Part shown: one piece after another, positions 1 through 9,700 of the stretch
Numbering within the stretch: position 1 is the stretch's first letter
How the letters are laid out: each line of letters starts with the position of its first letter
Origin: Flavobacteriia bacterium
GTDB lineage: Bacteria > Bacteroidota > Bacteroidia > Flavobacteriales > Flavobacteriaceae
Direction of reading: 5' to 3'
Assembly: GCA_013298525.1 (NCBI GenBank)
Contig: JAAFHW010000001.1
Coordinates: 1-64,000 of the forward strand
Length of the DNA stretch: 64,000 nucleotides
Position numbers and translations under genes: made by a program
Notes under the pieces: generated by a model
The model's input: only the letters and a program-made list of their open reading frames with translations
Told to the model about the DNA's origin: nothing
Databases searched by the model: none

Positions 1-116
1 ATTTGACTTTAGAATTTACGAAATTTCTAGAAAATGGTTTGTCTAAAAGAGGAATTCCTGAGCTTTGGGACGGAAAAGCATCAGAGAGAATTATTGATAT
101 TTTGCTTTCAAAATAA
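1..116 (+). CDS. wecB: UDP-N-acetylglucosamine 2-epimerase, 3' end only
   Basis: The window opens inside a plus-strand reading frame (codons from base 3) that ends at TAA 114-116. The visible tail reads ...GIPELWDGKASERIIDIL..., which matches the C-terminal signature of non-hydrolysing UDP-GlcNAc 2-epimerases (P-x-LWDGxAxERI). These enzymes make UDP-ManNAc or related 2-epimers for surface polysaccharides. The stop codon shares its last base with the ATG of the next glycosyltransferase, so the two are translationally coupled. Only about 37 codons are visible, so the assignment rests on that motif and the polysaccharide context. Confidence 0.65.
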   Translation, partial: LTLEFTKFLENGLSKRGIPELWDGKASERIIDILLSK

Positions 117-1300
117 TGGAAGAAATTCTAATTATATCTAATTATTATCCGCCTGAAAAAGGTGCTGCTGCCAATAGAATTGAACAGTTGGCTTTGAAGT
201 TGCATCAAAATAATTATAAAGTTTCTGTAATTTGTCCGCTTGGAAATTATCCAAAAGGAGAATTGTTTCCTCAATATAAAGGAAAGTTTTCAGTTACAGA
301 AAATCGAGATAATATTGCTGTAAAACGTCTTTGGATTTATCCGAGTGTTAGCAAAAATTTGGTTGTTCGAATAATTTCTGTTTTGTCTTTTTCGTTGAGT
401 TTGTTTTTCTATTTACTATTTAAAAAGACTCCTAAAAAAGTGGTGGTTCAATCTCCGCCTTTATTACTTTCTTTTATCTCTGTTTTTGTATTGTCGTTGA
501 AAAATAAAAAGATAATTCTCAACATTTCAGATCTTTGGCCATTGGCAGCAATTGAATTGAAAGCGCTGAAAGAAGGCTCTTTTTCACATAAATTCTCTTT
601 GTTTTTAGAACGATTTATTTATAAAAAAGCAACTTTAATAATTGGTCAATCTAACGAAATTATCACTCACGTAAAATCATTGTTTCCTGAAAAAAAATGT
701 TATTTATACAGGAATTTCCCAGATCATAAAGTTGAAGAATTTGATTTAACGTTTGAAAAAAATCAACCTATAAAAATATTTTATGCCGGTCTTTTAGGAA
801 TTGCGCAAGGTGTTTTAGAAATGTGTGAAAAAATCAACTTAAACGGCTTAAATATTGAACTACACCTATTTGGTGATGGTGCTGAAAAAAGTCAAATTGA
901 AGCTTTACTATCCTCTGAAAAAGGAAAACACATTTTTTTCCATGGTATGATGGAACGCAACGAATTACATGAAAAACTTAAAACATTTGACATTGCTATT
1001 GTTCCATTAAAAGTTCGAATTTATGGTTCTGTTCCTTCTAAGATTTTCGAGTATGGTGCACTTGGATTTCCGATTTTATACTTTGGAGGTGGCGAAGGCG
1101 AAACTATTGTTGAAGAAAACAATATGGGTTGGATTGCTCCAGTTGAAAATTATTCTGAACTAAATCATCAGATACAATCGATTTCTAAAATGAGTAAATC
1201 AGAGTTTTTTGAAATGAAAAAAAGAATTTTTATTACATCCCAAACCAATTTTAATTTAGATTTTCAGATGAATACTCTAATTAAAAAGGATGTTTTTTAG
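116..1300 (+). CDS. GT4-family glycosyltransferase (WbuB-like)
   Basis: This 394-aa cytosolic GT-B glycosyltransferase probably adds a sugar to the lipid-linked repeat unit. The N-terminal lobe begins ILIISNYYPPEKGAAANRI, typical of WbuB-like enzymes that follow wecB-type epimerases. A hydrophobic stretch near residues 85-125 suggests membrane association. The C-terminal lobe carries the nucleotide-sugar region around VPSKIFEYGALGFPILYF. It is coupled to the upstream epimerase by a TAATG overlap, and its last 4 bases overlap the convergent sugar-phosphate transferase gene. Donor and acceptor cannot be read from sequence; an N-acetylated amino sugar is an inference from the wecB neighbour. Confidence 0.82.
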   Translation: MEEILIISNYYPPEKGAAANRIEQLALKLHQNNYKVSVICPLGNYPKGELFPQYKGKFSVTENRDNIAVKRLWIYPSVSKNLVVRIISVLSFSLSLFFYLLFKKTPKKVVVQSPPLLLSFISVFVLSLKNKKIILNISDLWPLAAIELKALKEGSFSHKFSLFLERFIYKKATLIIGQSNEIITHVKSLFPEKKCYLYRNFPDHKVEEFDLTFEKNQPIKIFYAGLLGIAQGVLEMCEKINLNGLNIELHLFGDGAEKSQIEALLSSEKGKHIFFHGMMERNELHEKLKTFDIAIVPLKVRIYGSVPSKIFEYGALGFPILYFGGGEGETIVEENNMGWIAPVENYSELNHQIQSISKMSKSEFFEMKKRIFITSQTNFNLDFQMNTLIKKDVF

Positions 1301-2664
1301 TAAGCTTTATCTTCTCCTTTGAAAATATTTATGACCGTTTGAATGATGATTTTTAGATCCATTACAATTGACCAATTTTCGATGTAGAAAACGTCAAATT
1401 TAATTCGATTAATCATGTCTTCATCGGTTTCAATTTCACCACGATATCCTTTTACTTGAGCAAGTCCTGTTATACCTGGTTTTACATAGTGACGAACCAT
1501 ATACTTTTTTACCTTACTTGCATAAGATTTATTTTGCGACCATAAGTGTGGTCTTGGTCCAACAACTGACATGTCACCTAATAGCACGTTGAAAAATTGT
1601 GGCAATTCATCAATACTGGTTTTACGCATAAACTTACCCATTTTGGTAACTCTTGGATCATTTTTAGAAGCCTCTTTTTCGGTGGTTTCATTTACCTGCA
1701 TTGATCGAAATTTGTAACAAAAAAATTCATTTTCATCCAATCCTGGGCGACCTTGTTTGAAGAAAATTGGACCTTTAGATTCTAATTTGATTAAAAAAGC
1801 TATTAATGGCATTAACCATGAAAGAATAAAAATAATTACTAATAGTGAGAAGACAATATCAAATCCTCTTTTGATTCCTTTAATCGTTGGATTGTGAAGT
1901 TGTGTTTTTTGAAGTGATAATACAGGAAATAATTCGTAGTAATCTATTTTTAGATTCTTAGAAAATATCTCTTTCGTATCGGGAATAAACTTAATTGTCT
2001 TATTATTTTCGTCCGAAAACTCGACTAAATCTTTAAGTTTTTCGTTTGAAATTTCATTCAAAGAACAATATATTTCATCTGTTTTATGTTCAATCACGAA
2101 GTTTTTAATGTCTTCTATTTTACCTATTACTTCAGGATTTTGTTTTTTATCTGAAAAATAACCCTGAAATCTGTAACCATAATCTTGTCTACTGTCAAAA
2201 ACATCTTTAAGACGAATCGCTTCTGGTGTAAAACCGATTATGATTGCATTTCTAAAATTATTTTTAGTTGCAATTCTATACTTTTTTAAATAATAAAACA
2301 GGAAATACTTAATTCCAGCAATTAAAAAAAAGCTAATAGTTATCATTATAGCAATTGCTTTCCCACTAAAAATAACGGTTTTTGCAAATGGAAAAAAAGC
2401 AATAATTACTAGAAGAAATATACTAAACTGCTTGAAGAGTTTTGTTATAATTTCTACTGGAGTTGTAAACCTATATACTTCATAAAACTTTACTAAAAAA
2501 GCAATAAAAATCCACGCAATAGTTTGATATACAATATAATAAGTCATATTAAGATTTAATTCCCTAAAGAAATATAAACTTAATAAAGTAATGACCAAAA
2601 TATCTATAGTGATACTTATTGGTCTAATATATTTTGAATATCTACCTGTTTGCTGTGCAACCAT
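1297..2664 (-). CDS. Undecaprenyl-phosphate sugar phosphotransferase (initiating transferase)
   Basis: This 455-aa polyprenyl glycosylphosphotransferase transfers the first sugar-1-phosphate to undecaprenyl phosphate at the inner membrane. About four N-terminal membrane helices are followed by a CoA-binding-like Rossmann region (AIIIGFTPEAI) and another helix. The catalytic Bac_transf domain (about 262-455) shows KRGFDIVFSL, KFRSM, SIDELPQFFNVLLGDMSVVG, PRPH and KPGITGLAQVKGYRGE, all canonical. Length is normal for the WbaP/WcaJ type. It begins 3 bp after the stop of the upstream UXS gene on the minus strand, so it is the distal gene of that operon. The sugar specificity is unknown. Confidence 0.92.
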   Translation of the reverse strand: MVAQQTGRYSKYIRPISITIDILVITLLSLYFFRELNLNMTYYIVYQTIAWIFIAFLVKFYEVYRFTTPVEIITKLFKQFSIFLLVIIAFFPFAKTVIFSGKAIAIMITISFFLIAGIKYFLFYYLKKYRIATKNNFRNAIIIGFTPEAIRLKDVFDSRQDYGYRFQGYFSDKKQNPEVIGKIEDIKNFVIEHKTDEIYCSLNEISNEKLKDLVEFSDENNKTIKFIPDTKEIFSKNLKIDYYELFPVLSLQKTQLHNPTIKGIKRGFDIVFSLLVIIFILSWLMPLIAFLIKLESKGPIFFKQGRPGLDENEFFCYKFRSMQVNETTEKEASKNDPRVTKMGKFMRKTSIDELPQFFNVLLGDMSVVGPRPHLWSQNKSYASKVKKYMVRHYVKPGITGLAQVKGYRGEIETDEDMINRIKFDVFYIENWSIVMDLKIIIQTVINIFKGEDKAY

Positions 2665-2667
2665 ATA

Positions 2668-3651
2668 TTAATGGATGTAACCTTTAAAATCTTTGTGTTC
2701 TTCTTTTAGTAATTCTTCTGATGATAAAGATTTGAAATAATCATATGTTAATTTCATGCCTTCTTCTCTGTTTACTTTAGCTTCCCAACCTAGAATTTCT
2801 CTAGCTTTAGTAGTGTCTGGTTGACGTTGTAGAGGATCGTTTATTGGTAATGGATGATAAACAACTTTTTGTTCAGTTCCTGTTAGTTTAATAATCTCAT
2901 CAGCAAAATCTTTAATTGTGATTTCATCTGGATTACCAATATTCACAGGATAAATATAATCGGAATGTAATAGTCTGAAAATTCCTTCAACTTGGTCGGT
3001 AACATAGCAAAAAGATCTTGTTTGACTTCCGTCACCAAAAATAGTTAAATCTTCACCACGTAAAGCTTGTCCGATAAAAGCTGGAATTACACGTCCATCA
3101 TTTAATCGCATTCTTGGTCCGTAGGTATTAAAAATTCTAACTATTCTTGTTTCCACACCATGAAAAGTATGGTAAGCCATTGTTATTGATTCCTGAAAAC
3201 GTTTCGCCTCATCATAAACACCTCTTGGACCAATGGTATTTACATTTCCATAATATTCTTCTGTTTGTGGGTGAATTAATGGATCTCCATATATTTCTGA
3301 AGTTGATGCAATAAGAATTCTAGCTTTTTTTACTCTAGCCAATCCTAAAAGATTATGAGTTCCTAAAGAACCTACTTTTAAGGTTTGAATAGGAATTTTT
3401 AAGTAATCAATTGGAGATGCAGGAGACGCAAAATGAAGAATATAGTCTAATTTTCCTGGAACGTGAACGAATTTAGTTACATCGTGATGGTAAAATTCGA
3501 AATTTTCGAGTTTAAATAAATGCTCAATGTTTTTTAAATCTCCAGTAATCAGGTTATCCATTCCGATAACAAAGTATCCTTCTTTGATAAAACGATCACA
3601 AAGATGAGATCCTAAAAAACCTGCCGCTCCTGTTATTAATATTCTTTTCAT
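2668..3651 (-). CDS. UDP-glucuronate decarboxylase (UDP-xylose synthase) type SDR
   Basis: This 327-aa extended short-chain dehydrogenase has the NAD motif [10 protein letters not shown] at the N-terminus and the catalytic YDEAK. It also has family signatures seen in UXS enzymes ([49 protein letters not shown]). UXS converts UDP-GlcA to UDP-xylose through a 4-keto intermediate. A related SDR such as dTDP-glucose 4,6-dehydratase is less likely because the sequence lacks RfbB-type landmarks and matches UXS throughout. It overlaps the start of the upstream ligase-like gene by 4 bp and sits in the polysaccharide locus, where it would supply a pentose donor. No UDP-glucose dehydrogenase is present in the window. 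Confidence 0.88.
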   Translation of the reverse strand: MKRILITGAAGFLGSHLCDRFIKEGYFVIGMDNLITGDLKNIEHLFKLENFEFYHHDVTKFVHVPGKLDYILHFASPASPIDYLKIPIQTLKVGSLGTHNLLGLARVKKARILIASTSEIYGDPLIHPQTEEYYGNVNTIGPRGVYDEAKRFQESITMAYHTFHGVETRIVRIFNTYGPRMRLNDGRVIPAFIGQALRGEDLTIFGDGSQTRSFCYVTDQVEGIFRLLHSDYIYPVNIGNPDEITIKDFADEIIKLTGTEQKVVYHPLPINDPLQRQPDTTKAREILGWEAKVNREEGMKLTYDYFKSLSSEELLKEEHKDFKGYIH

Positions 3652-4988
3652 AATTTTGTTTCTATATTAATTGATTCTTTGGGGCTTATTGAATTGAAAA
3701 TACAAAATAATAACGTAAAAAAGACAACGCCTCTTTGCCTGCAAAGAAAAGATTCTGTCAAAAATAAACTTATCATTAGAACTGCAAAAGAAAAATGCAT
3801 AAAATCTTTGTTATTTATTGCTTTTTTTAATGTTTGAAACAGCATAATGACTAAAAGTAGAAATCCAACTACGCCAATTTCGGCAAAATTCTGGATGTAT
3901 TGATTGTGAAAGTTAAATCTTCCATACCCATGATATAGATTATATTTCTTTTCTTTTTCTAATAATTTAATTTCGGAAGCATTTAAACCAAATCCTTTAA
4001 GGAAAATCGATTCTTCTTTTAAAAGTTCCAAAAACATTCTTGCTTGATAAACTCTTAAAGCAGTTCCTGGAAAATAATCATTAGGAGAAAACTTTTTATT
4101 GTTCCATGCTTCATAGATACTAACGTTGTGCACACCATTCTCAAAAGTTGCTGAAACATCTGGGCTTATACTATTTGGTGCATTATTTCTAAACTCTTCT
4201 TGGAAACGTTGTTTAATCTTGCCAAAAGACAATCCAATCACAATAATCCCTCCAAAAATTATAAGATTCCTTAGTCTCATTTTGTTAGTTGCTTTTGAAT
4301 AGTAGAAAAAGTAAAATAAAATTAAAACAACAACAACTAGAATTATATTTTTGGAAGAAAGTAAAATAATAAATCCTGCGAGAAGCAATGAGAGTGCTAT
4401 ATCAATTTTGGATTTAATTTCTTTTGTGAAAAAATAAAAAAAAGCTAATGCGACAAAAACAGAAACATGAATTGCATTTAATAGATTCGGTACTAATCCA
4501 TAATCATCATCGTTTTCTCCATGGTAGAAAAAGCTCCGTGTGTCTTGACTTATTAAATATCTAATTATTGCTCTTAAAAGGAAAAAAACTACAATTAATA
4601 CCATTGAAAAGCTATAATATTTCAAAAGTTTTTCTTTTTCTGTTTTGGAAATTTGTACTTTCATGAACACCAATGGCAGTAGTAGTAAAGTAATTCCTTT
4701 TGGAATAGCTTTTAAGGTTTCATGTTTATCAATACTCCAAAAATAGGATACAGACATCCATAAAAACAATACTATTGGAAAGAAAAAAAGTAGATTTATA
4801 TTAAAATTGGTCTTATTGAAATTTATAAGAACCGATAAAATTAATAGTATTAATGCAATATTGTTTACAGCTAATGAAAATGGAATAGTAACAAGTAATA
4901 CTAAGGTGAAAATAAAAGAACTATTCTTATTGCTTTCTTGTTTTATGTCTTGAATAACACTCTTCAAAAAGTTGTAAATATTGACCAT
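3648..4988 (-). CDS. O-antigen ligase / Wzy-family polytopic membrane protein
   Basis: This 446-aa integral membrane protein has about ten to twelve predicted helices and one large periplasmic loop (about residues 255-345). The downstream helix begins [19 protein letters not shown], the H-N-Q-Y pattern characteristic of the Wzy_C/O-antigen ligase family. It probably acts in periplasmic polymerisation or in ligation of the glycan to its acceptor; sequence alone does not separate WaaL from Wzy, but the HNQY..N motif leans to ligase. The start at 4988 lies 62 bp inside the upstream glycosyltransferase gene. No other in-frame Met occurs for about 90 residues, so the overlap appears real. Confidence 0.85.
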   Translation of the reverse strand: MVNIYNFLKSVIQDIKQESNKNSSFIFTLVLLVTIPFSLAVNNIALILLILSVLINFNKTNFNINLLFFFPIVLFLWMSVSYFWSIDKHETLKAIPKGITLLLLPLVFMKVQISKTEKEKLLKYYSFSMVLIVVFFLLRAIIRYLISQDTRSFFYHGENDDDYGLVPNLLNAIHVSVFVALAFFYFFTKEIKSKIDIALSLLLAGFIILLSSKNIILVVVVLILFYFFYYSKATNKMRLRNLIIFGGIIVIGLSFGKIKQRFQEEFRNNAPNSISPDVSATFENGVHNVSIYEAWNNKKFSPNDYFPGTALRVYQARMFLELLKEESIFLKGFGLNASEIKLLEKEKKYNLYHGYGRFNFHNQYIQNFAEIGVVGFLLLVIMLFQTLKKAINNKDFMHFSFAVLMISLFLTESFLCRQRGVVFFTLLFCIFNSISPKESINIETKL

Positions 4989-6036
4989 TTATTTTCTCCC
5001 AATTAAAATCTTTAATTATTGCTTGATAGTTATTTTGAACTTTCTGCAAGTTATCAATTTTTTTGACAGATTCTAAAATATTTTTTACTTCAGAAGGATT
5101 AGAAAAATAGATTCCATTTTCTTTCAAAATCCCTTTATTGAAATCATTATGGTGTGCAATAACTAATGCTTGCGAAGCCATAGCTTCTAAAAGTGATGGA
5201 TTGGTTCCGCCAACAGAATGACCATGAAAATATAATTTTGAAAAATAACGAAGGTTATTTAAATGCTCCAGATTATAAATTCCTCCTAGAAATCTAATAT
5301 TATCATGACTTTTAAATTTATTTTTTAAATATTCACCATATTTTGTTTCGTGTTTTCCTATGACTAAAATTGGTGTTTTATCGTTGGATTGAGCAACACC
5401 TTCGAGAACCATATCAAGATTGTTTTCTGGTTCAAAACGCGCCATAATCATGTTGAAATTTTGCTTTTCAACATTGTATTCTTTTAGAAAATCTTCATTA
5501 GGTGAATCAAACGGATAAGCTCCATAAGCAATATAGGTTGACTCTTTTTTGTATTTTTCTTTCAAAAATTTTTCAATTCCAATAGAATCGGAGACTAAAT
5601 AATCACTTGAATTCGCTGCAAGTCTTTCGGCAAATTTTAAAAATTGTTGAACTGGTTTAGAATACTTAGTTCTTTTCCACTCTAAACCATCCATATTTGT
5701 GATAATGATTGGCTTTTTTGGAAGAAGAAAAAACCAAATTGAATTACTAGTATAACCTAATTGAAGGATAATATCAAAATCTCTTTTGCGAGAATCCATG
5801 ATGCAATTGTAGTCATAAATAAACTGCCCAAACGTTCCAAATTTGTGTTCGGGATCATTTTGATGAATAATATTTACTCCGTGAAAAGTTTTTTCTTGAA
5901 ATTTGTGATTATGAGAGTTATAGCAATATACTTCATGCCCTTTTTCTACAAGATAAACCGAAAAAAATTCAGCAAATTGTTCAAAACCTCCGTAATGATT
6001 TGGAATTCCTCTTGTTCCTAAAATGGCTATTTTCAT
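4927..6036 (-). CDS. DUF1972/GT4 glycosyltransferase (rhamnosyltransferase-like)
   Basis: This 369-aa protein starts MKIAILGTRGIPNHYGGFEQFAE, the hallmark of the DUF1972 N-terminal domain fused to a GT4 C-terminal lobe. In that family it is often a rhamnosyl- or related hexosyltransferase of cell-wall polysaccharides. The second half contains the nucleotide-sugar region ending GTNPSLLEAMASQALVIAHH, consistent with the retaining GT-B E-x7-E motif. It lies upstream of the ligase-like gene with a 62-bp overlap, and 71 bp downstream of the next GT4. A rhamnose acceptor or donor would fit the rfbACD genes at 19-21 kb, but this is inference. Confidence 0.85.
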   Translation of the reverse strand: MKIAILGTRGIPNHYGGFEQFAEFFSVYLVEKGHEVYCYNSHNHKFQEKTFHGVNIIHQNDPEHKFGTFGQFIYDYNCIMDSRKRDFDIILQLGYTSNSIWFFLLPKKPIIITNMDGLEWKRTKYSKPVQQFLKFAERLAANSSDYLVSDSIGIEKFLKEKYKKESTYIAYGAYPFDSPNEDFLKEYNVEKQNFNMIMARFEPENNLDMVLEGVAQSNDKTPILVIGKHETKYGEYLKNKFKSHDNIRFLGGIYNLEHLNNLRYFSKLYFHGHSVGGTNPSLLEAMASQALVIAHHNDFNKGILKENGIYFSNPSEVKNILESVKKIDNLQKVQNNYQAIIKDFNWEKINGQYLQLFEECYSRHKTRKQ

Positions 6037-6107
6037 TTAATTACTTCTTTTCGTGGGCAAAAATAGGGAAATTTAGTAATGTTTTTAAAAATAGATTTGG
6101 TTTGTTT

Positions 6108-7253
6108 TTATAACATTTCAGAAAAAACAGTTTCAAAACTTTGAACGTATTTGTCTACAGAAAACTCTTTGATGGCTCTTTGATATCCTTTTTCTCCAAA
6201 ACTTTTTCGCAACTCAGAATTATCTATTAATTTAGAAAGTGCCTCAGAAAGCGCTTCAACATTGTTTGGTTCAACCAAAAAACCCGTTTCATCATTTATA
6301 ATTATTTCTGTTAAACCTCCATGATTAGATCCAATAACAGGTTTTTTTGCTAACATAGCTTCAACCGCAACTAATCCGAAAGATTCTGCCTCTGAGGAAG
6401 GCATTATTGCAATATCTGTTAACTTCCAAACTTTAGATAAGTTTTTGGTGAAAGAAATTATTTTTACTCTATGTTCTAATTTATTTTGAATAATAAACTG
6501 TTCTATTTCCGTTAAATAATATTCTTGTCCTTCAACCGGAGAACCTACAAATAGCAACTTGGCATTAGTGTTTTGGTTAAAATGTTTTAAATATGTACTT
6601 AACAACCATTTATGTCCTTTTAATCTACTTATTCTTCCTACCAAAGTAATTATAATGTCTTGGTCATTATATCCAAAATCTTCTCTTGAGCAAGTTGTCA
6701 CTTCAGGTTTTTCTGTTTCAATTCCGTTATAAATTACAATAGATTTTTTTTCTAATTCTCTTTTTCTTTCAACTAAATTTTTCATAGTTGCTAATGAATT
6801 ACAAATTACAATATCAGCATATCTATTTAACAATTTCGGGAAAGACGAAGCAATAACTTTTGGATGAACAATAATTTCGTGAACATGCCATATGTGTTTT
6901 ATTTTTCTTTTTTTAGCATAAATCATTCCCAACAAAACAGCTAAAGTATTGGAATAAATTAAATCGAAATTGTATTGTTCGTTGAGATTATCTAATATAG
7001 AAACAGATTTTCTAATGTCTCTAAAAAACTTTGAAAGATTCTTAGGAGTAAACATTTTACGATACAATTTTAAAACTGGAGCTATTACAACTTTAATATC
7101 TTCTTTTTCAAGCTCTTTTTTTAATGGTCCATCAAATGGAAGAACAACAAGAGGTGAATATTTGGTTTTATCGAGATACTTCAACAATAACAAAAGCGTC
7201 TTGTCAGAGCCATAAAGTTCGGCAGATTGATGTATGAAAAGAATATTTTTCAT
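6108..7253 (-). CDS. GT4-family glycosyltransferase
   Basis: This 381-aa GT-B enzyme starts MKNILFIHQSAELYGSDKTLL, a donor-fold N-terminus typical of GT4. The C-terminal lobe has GRISRLKGHKWLL and PSSEAESFGLVAVEAMLAKKPVIGS, including the retaining-GT E-x7-E motif, followed by GGLTEII. It is cytosolic and predicted to extend the lipid-linked repeat unit. Its start overlaps the end of the upstream polytopic polymerase gene by 4 bp (ATGA type), so both are probably one transcript. The sugar transferred cannot be inferred. Confidence 0.9.
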   Translation of the reverse strand: MKNILFIHQSAELYGSDKTLLLLLKYLDKTKYSPLVVLPFDGPLKKELEKEDIKVVIAPVLKLYRKMFTPKNLSKFFRDIRKSVSILDNLNEQYNFDLIYSNTLAVLLGMIYAKKRKIKHIWHVHEIIVHPKVIASSFPKLLNRYADIVICNSLATMKNLVERKRELEKKSIVIYNGIETEKPEVTTCSREDFGYNDQDIIITLVGRISRLKGHKWLLSTYLKHFNQNTNAKLLFVGSPVEGQEYYLTEIEQFIIQNKLEHRVKIISFTKNLSKVWKLTDIAIMPSSEAESFGLVAVEAMLAKKPVIGSNHGGLTEIIINDETGFLVEPNNVEALSEALSKLIDNSELRKSFGEKGYQRAIKEFSVDKYVQSFETVFSEML

Positions 7254-8479
7254 TTTAATGTATTTTCAAAAGATAGCGCTCCACCTAAAATAAATAGTAT
7301 GACATCTTTTGGAATATAAATTCCCGTAATAATTATTGATGTAAGAAGAAAGTAAACACCTATTGTAGATATTAAAATCTTAAAAAACATAACTTGCTTA
7401 TTCTGATTAACAGAATACACCCTAAGATAAAGATTAATTAAAAAAAACAAGTAAAAAAGAATTCCTATTAATCCTGTTTTATACAAAATAAAAACGTATC
7501 CGTTATGAAGTACAGATATAAATTTCATGCCATTTTCACCCAGAGGTGCTTTAAATTTTAAATTGACCAATGATCCGTAGCCATTTCCAATAACATAGGA
7601 TGATGGATTTTCATTCATTAATGCAAATGCTCTTTTTGCCTCATAAGCTCTCCAGTGATCCCACAACTCTCTATCGTTTTCTCTGTCTATTTTTGAATTG
7701 AAAATTTCACCAGGTGCAATCTTAATTTTATACATTAAAGCCTCTATTCCTTTAGAATTTCTCTCTAATTTTATAGTGCCTAAATAACCATAAAATAAAA
7801 ATAGAATTAATAAAAGAGAACCAATAACTTTAATAGATTTAGAAGTTAACTTAGCAAATCCATAAAATGAAAAACCTAATATAATAATCATTCCTAACAT
7901 AGTTCTTGAAAAATAGAACACAATAGAGACTGCTAAAATTATAATTATAATTTTCTTGTAAATGGACCTTTCAAATAAATAAATATCATACTTTGAACTA
8001 AGTATAAGCATATAAAGTGCGTAGATTTCTATAAAATTATCAAGACCAAATTCTCTAGCTTCTTGTATTGAACCTTTTATCAAGTTTGAAAATCCAAAAA
8101 CACCAATTAAATGAATAATTGCTGTAATAACAGCAACAACTATTATAGTTTTTAAAAATGACGAGGCATCATTTATTGATTTAAAAGTTAAATAACCAAC
8201 TGTTATAGCAATTAAAGGTTTTATAAAATGAGAAAAGTCTTTTATAAAATCTACTATTAAATAATTATTCCAAAAAAAACCAAAAAAACCAACAATAAAA
8301 ATAATAAATATTGGAAGGAGTGTTTTCAGGAGCTGTTTTGAAACAATTCCTTTTCCAGAAACAATTAGAAGTGAAAGAAAAGCAAACTGAATCAATAGAT
8401 TAGTTCTAAATGAAACTATATAAATCTCACATAAAACAACAATTGAAAACAGTAGAGAAATATTTATTTTAGACTTCAA
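7250..8479 (-). CDS. wzy: O-antigen polymerase-like polytopic membrane protein
   Basis: This 409-aa hydrophobic protein has about ten or more helices and a periplasmic loop (about 230-315) ending at a helix that starts FISVLHNGYVFILYKTGLIG. H-N-G-Y followed by a K-T-G-L-I helix is typical of Wzy/O-antigen ligase family polymerases. Together with the second ligase-like protein at 3648-4988 it gives the locus one candidate polymerase and one candidate ligase; the assignment of roles is inference. It is the first gene of the minus-strand group and faces the colitose operon divergently across 109 bp. Confidence 0.75.
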   Translation of the reverse strand: MKSKINISLLFSIVVLCEIYIVSFRTNLLIQFAFLSLLIVSGKGIVSKQLLKTLLPIFIIFIVGFFGFFWNNYLIVDFIKDFSHFIKPLIAITVGYLTFKSINDASSFLKTIIVVAVITAIIHLIGVFGFSNLIKGSIQEAREFGLDNFIEIYALYMLILSSKYDIYLFERSIYKKIIIIILAVSIVFYFSRTMLGMIIILGFSFYGFAKLTSKSIKVIGSLLLILFLFYGYLGTIKLERNSKGIEALMYKIKIAPGEIFNSKIDRENDRELWDHWRAYEAKRAFALMNENPSSYVIGNGYGSLVNLKFKAPLGENGMKFISVLHNGYVFILYKTGLIGILFYLFFLINLYLRVYSVNQNKQVMFFKILISTIGVYFLLTSIIITGIYIPKDVILFILGGALSFENTLK

Positions 8480-8558
8480 ATTCTTTTTTTGCCAAATATA
8501 ATTTATAATTTTTGTTTGAATAAATAAAGTTGAATAAATATATTTCTATAATAAAACA

Positions 8559-8566
8559 TATATTTG
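8559..8566 (+). promoter_or_regulatory. Candidate -7 element for the gmd-col operon
   Basis: TATATTTG matches the Bacteroidota -7 consensus TAnnTTTG and lies 22 bp before the gmd ATG, within the 109-bp divergent interval. A TTG occurs upstream (8530-8532) but at 26-bp spacing, longer than the usual -33/-7 distance, so the upstream half is weak. Confidence 0.45.
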
Positions 8567-8588
8567 TCGTTGCAATAAAAAATTTGAA

Positions 8589-9674
8589 ATGAAGAAAGCT
8601 TTAATTACTGGAATTAATGGACAAGATGGTTCTTATTTAGCTGAATTTTTACTTGAAAAAGGCTACGAAGTTCACGGAATCATTAGGAGAAGTTCTACTT
8701 TTAACACTGAAAGAATTGAACATTTATATATAGAATCCTTAATTCGTGATTTACATCAGTCAAAAAAAATCCAACTACATTATGGTGATATGACTGATTC
8801 TACTAATTTAATTCGATTGGTTCAACAGGTCCAACCTGACGAAATTTATAATCTTGCAGCACAATCTCATGTTAAAGTTTCATTTGACATGCCAGAATAT
8901 ACAGCTGAAACTGATGCTGTGGGAACCTTACGATTACTAGAGGCTGTCAGAATTTGTAATTTAGTTGAAAAAACTAAAATATATCAAGCTTCAACTTCTG
9001 AGTTATACGGCAAAGTTCAAGAAATTCCTCAAAAAGAAACCACTCCTTTTTATCCACGTTCTCCATATGGTGTTGCTAAATTATATGCATTCTGGATTAC
9101 AAAAAACTACAGAGAATCTTATAATATTTTTGCAGTAAATGGGATTTTATTCAACCATGAATCTGAACGAAGAGGTGAAACTTTTGTAACAAGAAAAATT
9201 ACTCTCTCAGCCTCAAGAATTGCTCATGGTTTACAAGAAAAATTATATTTAGGAAATCTAAATTCTCTAAGAGATTGGGGTTATGCAAAAGACTATGTAG
9301 AATGTATGTGGTTAATGCTACAACAAGAGACTCCAGAGGATTTTGTTATTGCAACAGGAATTCAACATTCTGTGAAAACGTTTTGTGAGCTTGCTTTTCT
9401 TGAAGCAGGAATTGAACTTGAATGGCAGGGTGAGGAAGAACTTGAAAAAGGTATTTGTAAAAAAACTGGTAAAGTTTTAATTGAAGTCGATGAAAACTAT
9501 TATCGTCCAGCTGAAGTTGAAAGCCTTCTTGGTGATCCAACCAAAGCAAAAACAATTTTGGGTTGGAATCCGAGTAGAACTTCAATAAATGAGCTGGTAA
9601 AAATTATGATGAAACATGATTTAGAATATGTTGTAAGGTTTAAAGATAGGGACTCGTTAAAATTATTTGAATAA
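8589..9674 (+). CDS. gmd: GDP-mannose 4,6-dehydratase
   Basis: This 361-aa SDR converts GDP-D-mannose to GDP-4-keto-6-deoxy-D-mannose. The N-terminus is [20 protein letters not shown], with the NADP loop, followed by the diagnostic [15 protein letters not shown]. The catalytic region is [13 protein letters not shown] with YGVAK (Tyr/Lys pair), followed by the substrate region [17 protein letters not shown]. The length is near the family norm. It is the first gene of a six-gene plus-strand operon; here its product feeds ColD and then ColC rather than, or as well as, fucose. A -7-like motif lies 22 bp upstream of the start. Confidence 0.97.
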   Translation: MKKALITGINGQDGSYLAEFLLEKGYEVHGIIRRSSTFNTERIEHLYIESLIRDLHQSKKIQLHYGDMTDSTNLIRLVQQVQPDEIYNLAAQSHVKVSFDMPEYTAETDAVGTLRLLEAVRICNLVEKTKIYQASTSELYGKVQEIPQKETTPFYPRSPYGVAKLYAFWITKNYRESYNIFAVNGILFNHESERRGETFVTRKITLSASRIAHGLQEKLYLGNLNSLRDWGYAKDYVECMWLMLQQETPEDFVIATGIQHSVKTFCELAFLEAGIELEWQGEEELEKGICKKTGKVLIEVDENYYRPAEVESLLGDPTKAKTILGWNPSRTSINELVKIMMKHDLEYVVRFKDRDSLKLFE

Positions 9675-9700
9675 TATATCTATTTTAATAAACCATTATT

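Noticed and set aside
2668-3651. dTDP-glucose 4,6-dehydratase (missing rfbB)
   Set aside because: Sequence signatures match UDP-glucuronate decarboxylase throughout rather than RfbB.
5761-6021. 86-aa plus-strand ORF
   Set aside because: Antisense shadow of the DUF1972/GT4 gene; no start context or known motif.
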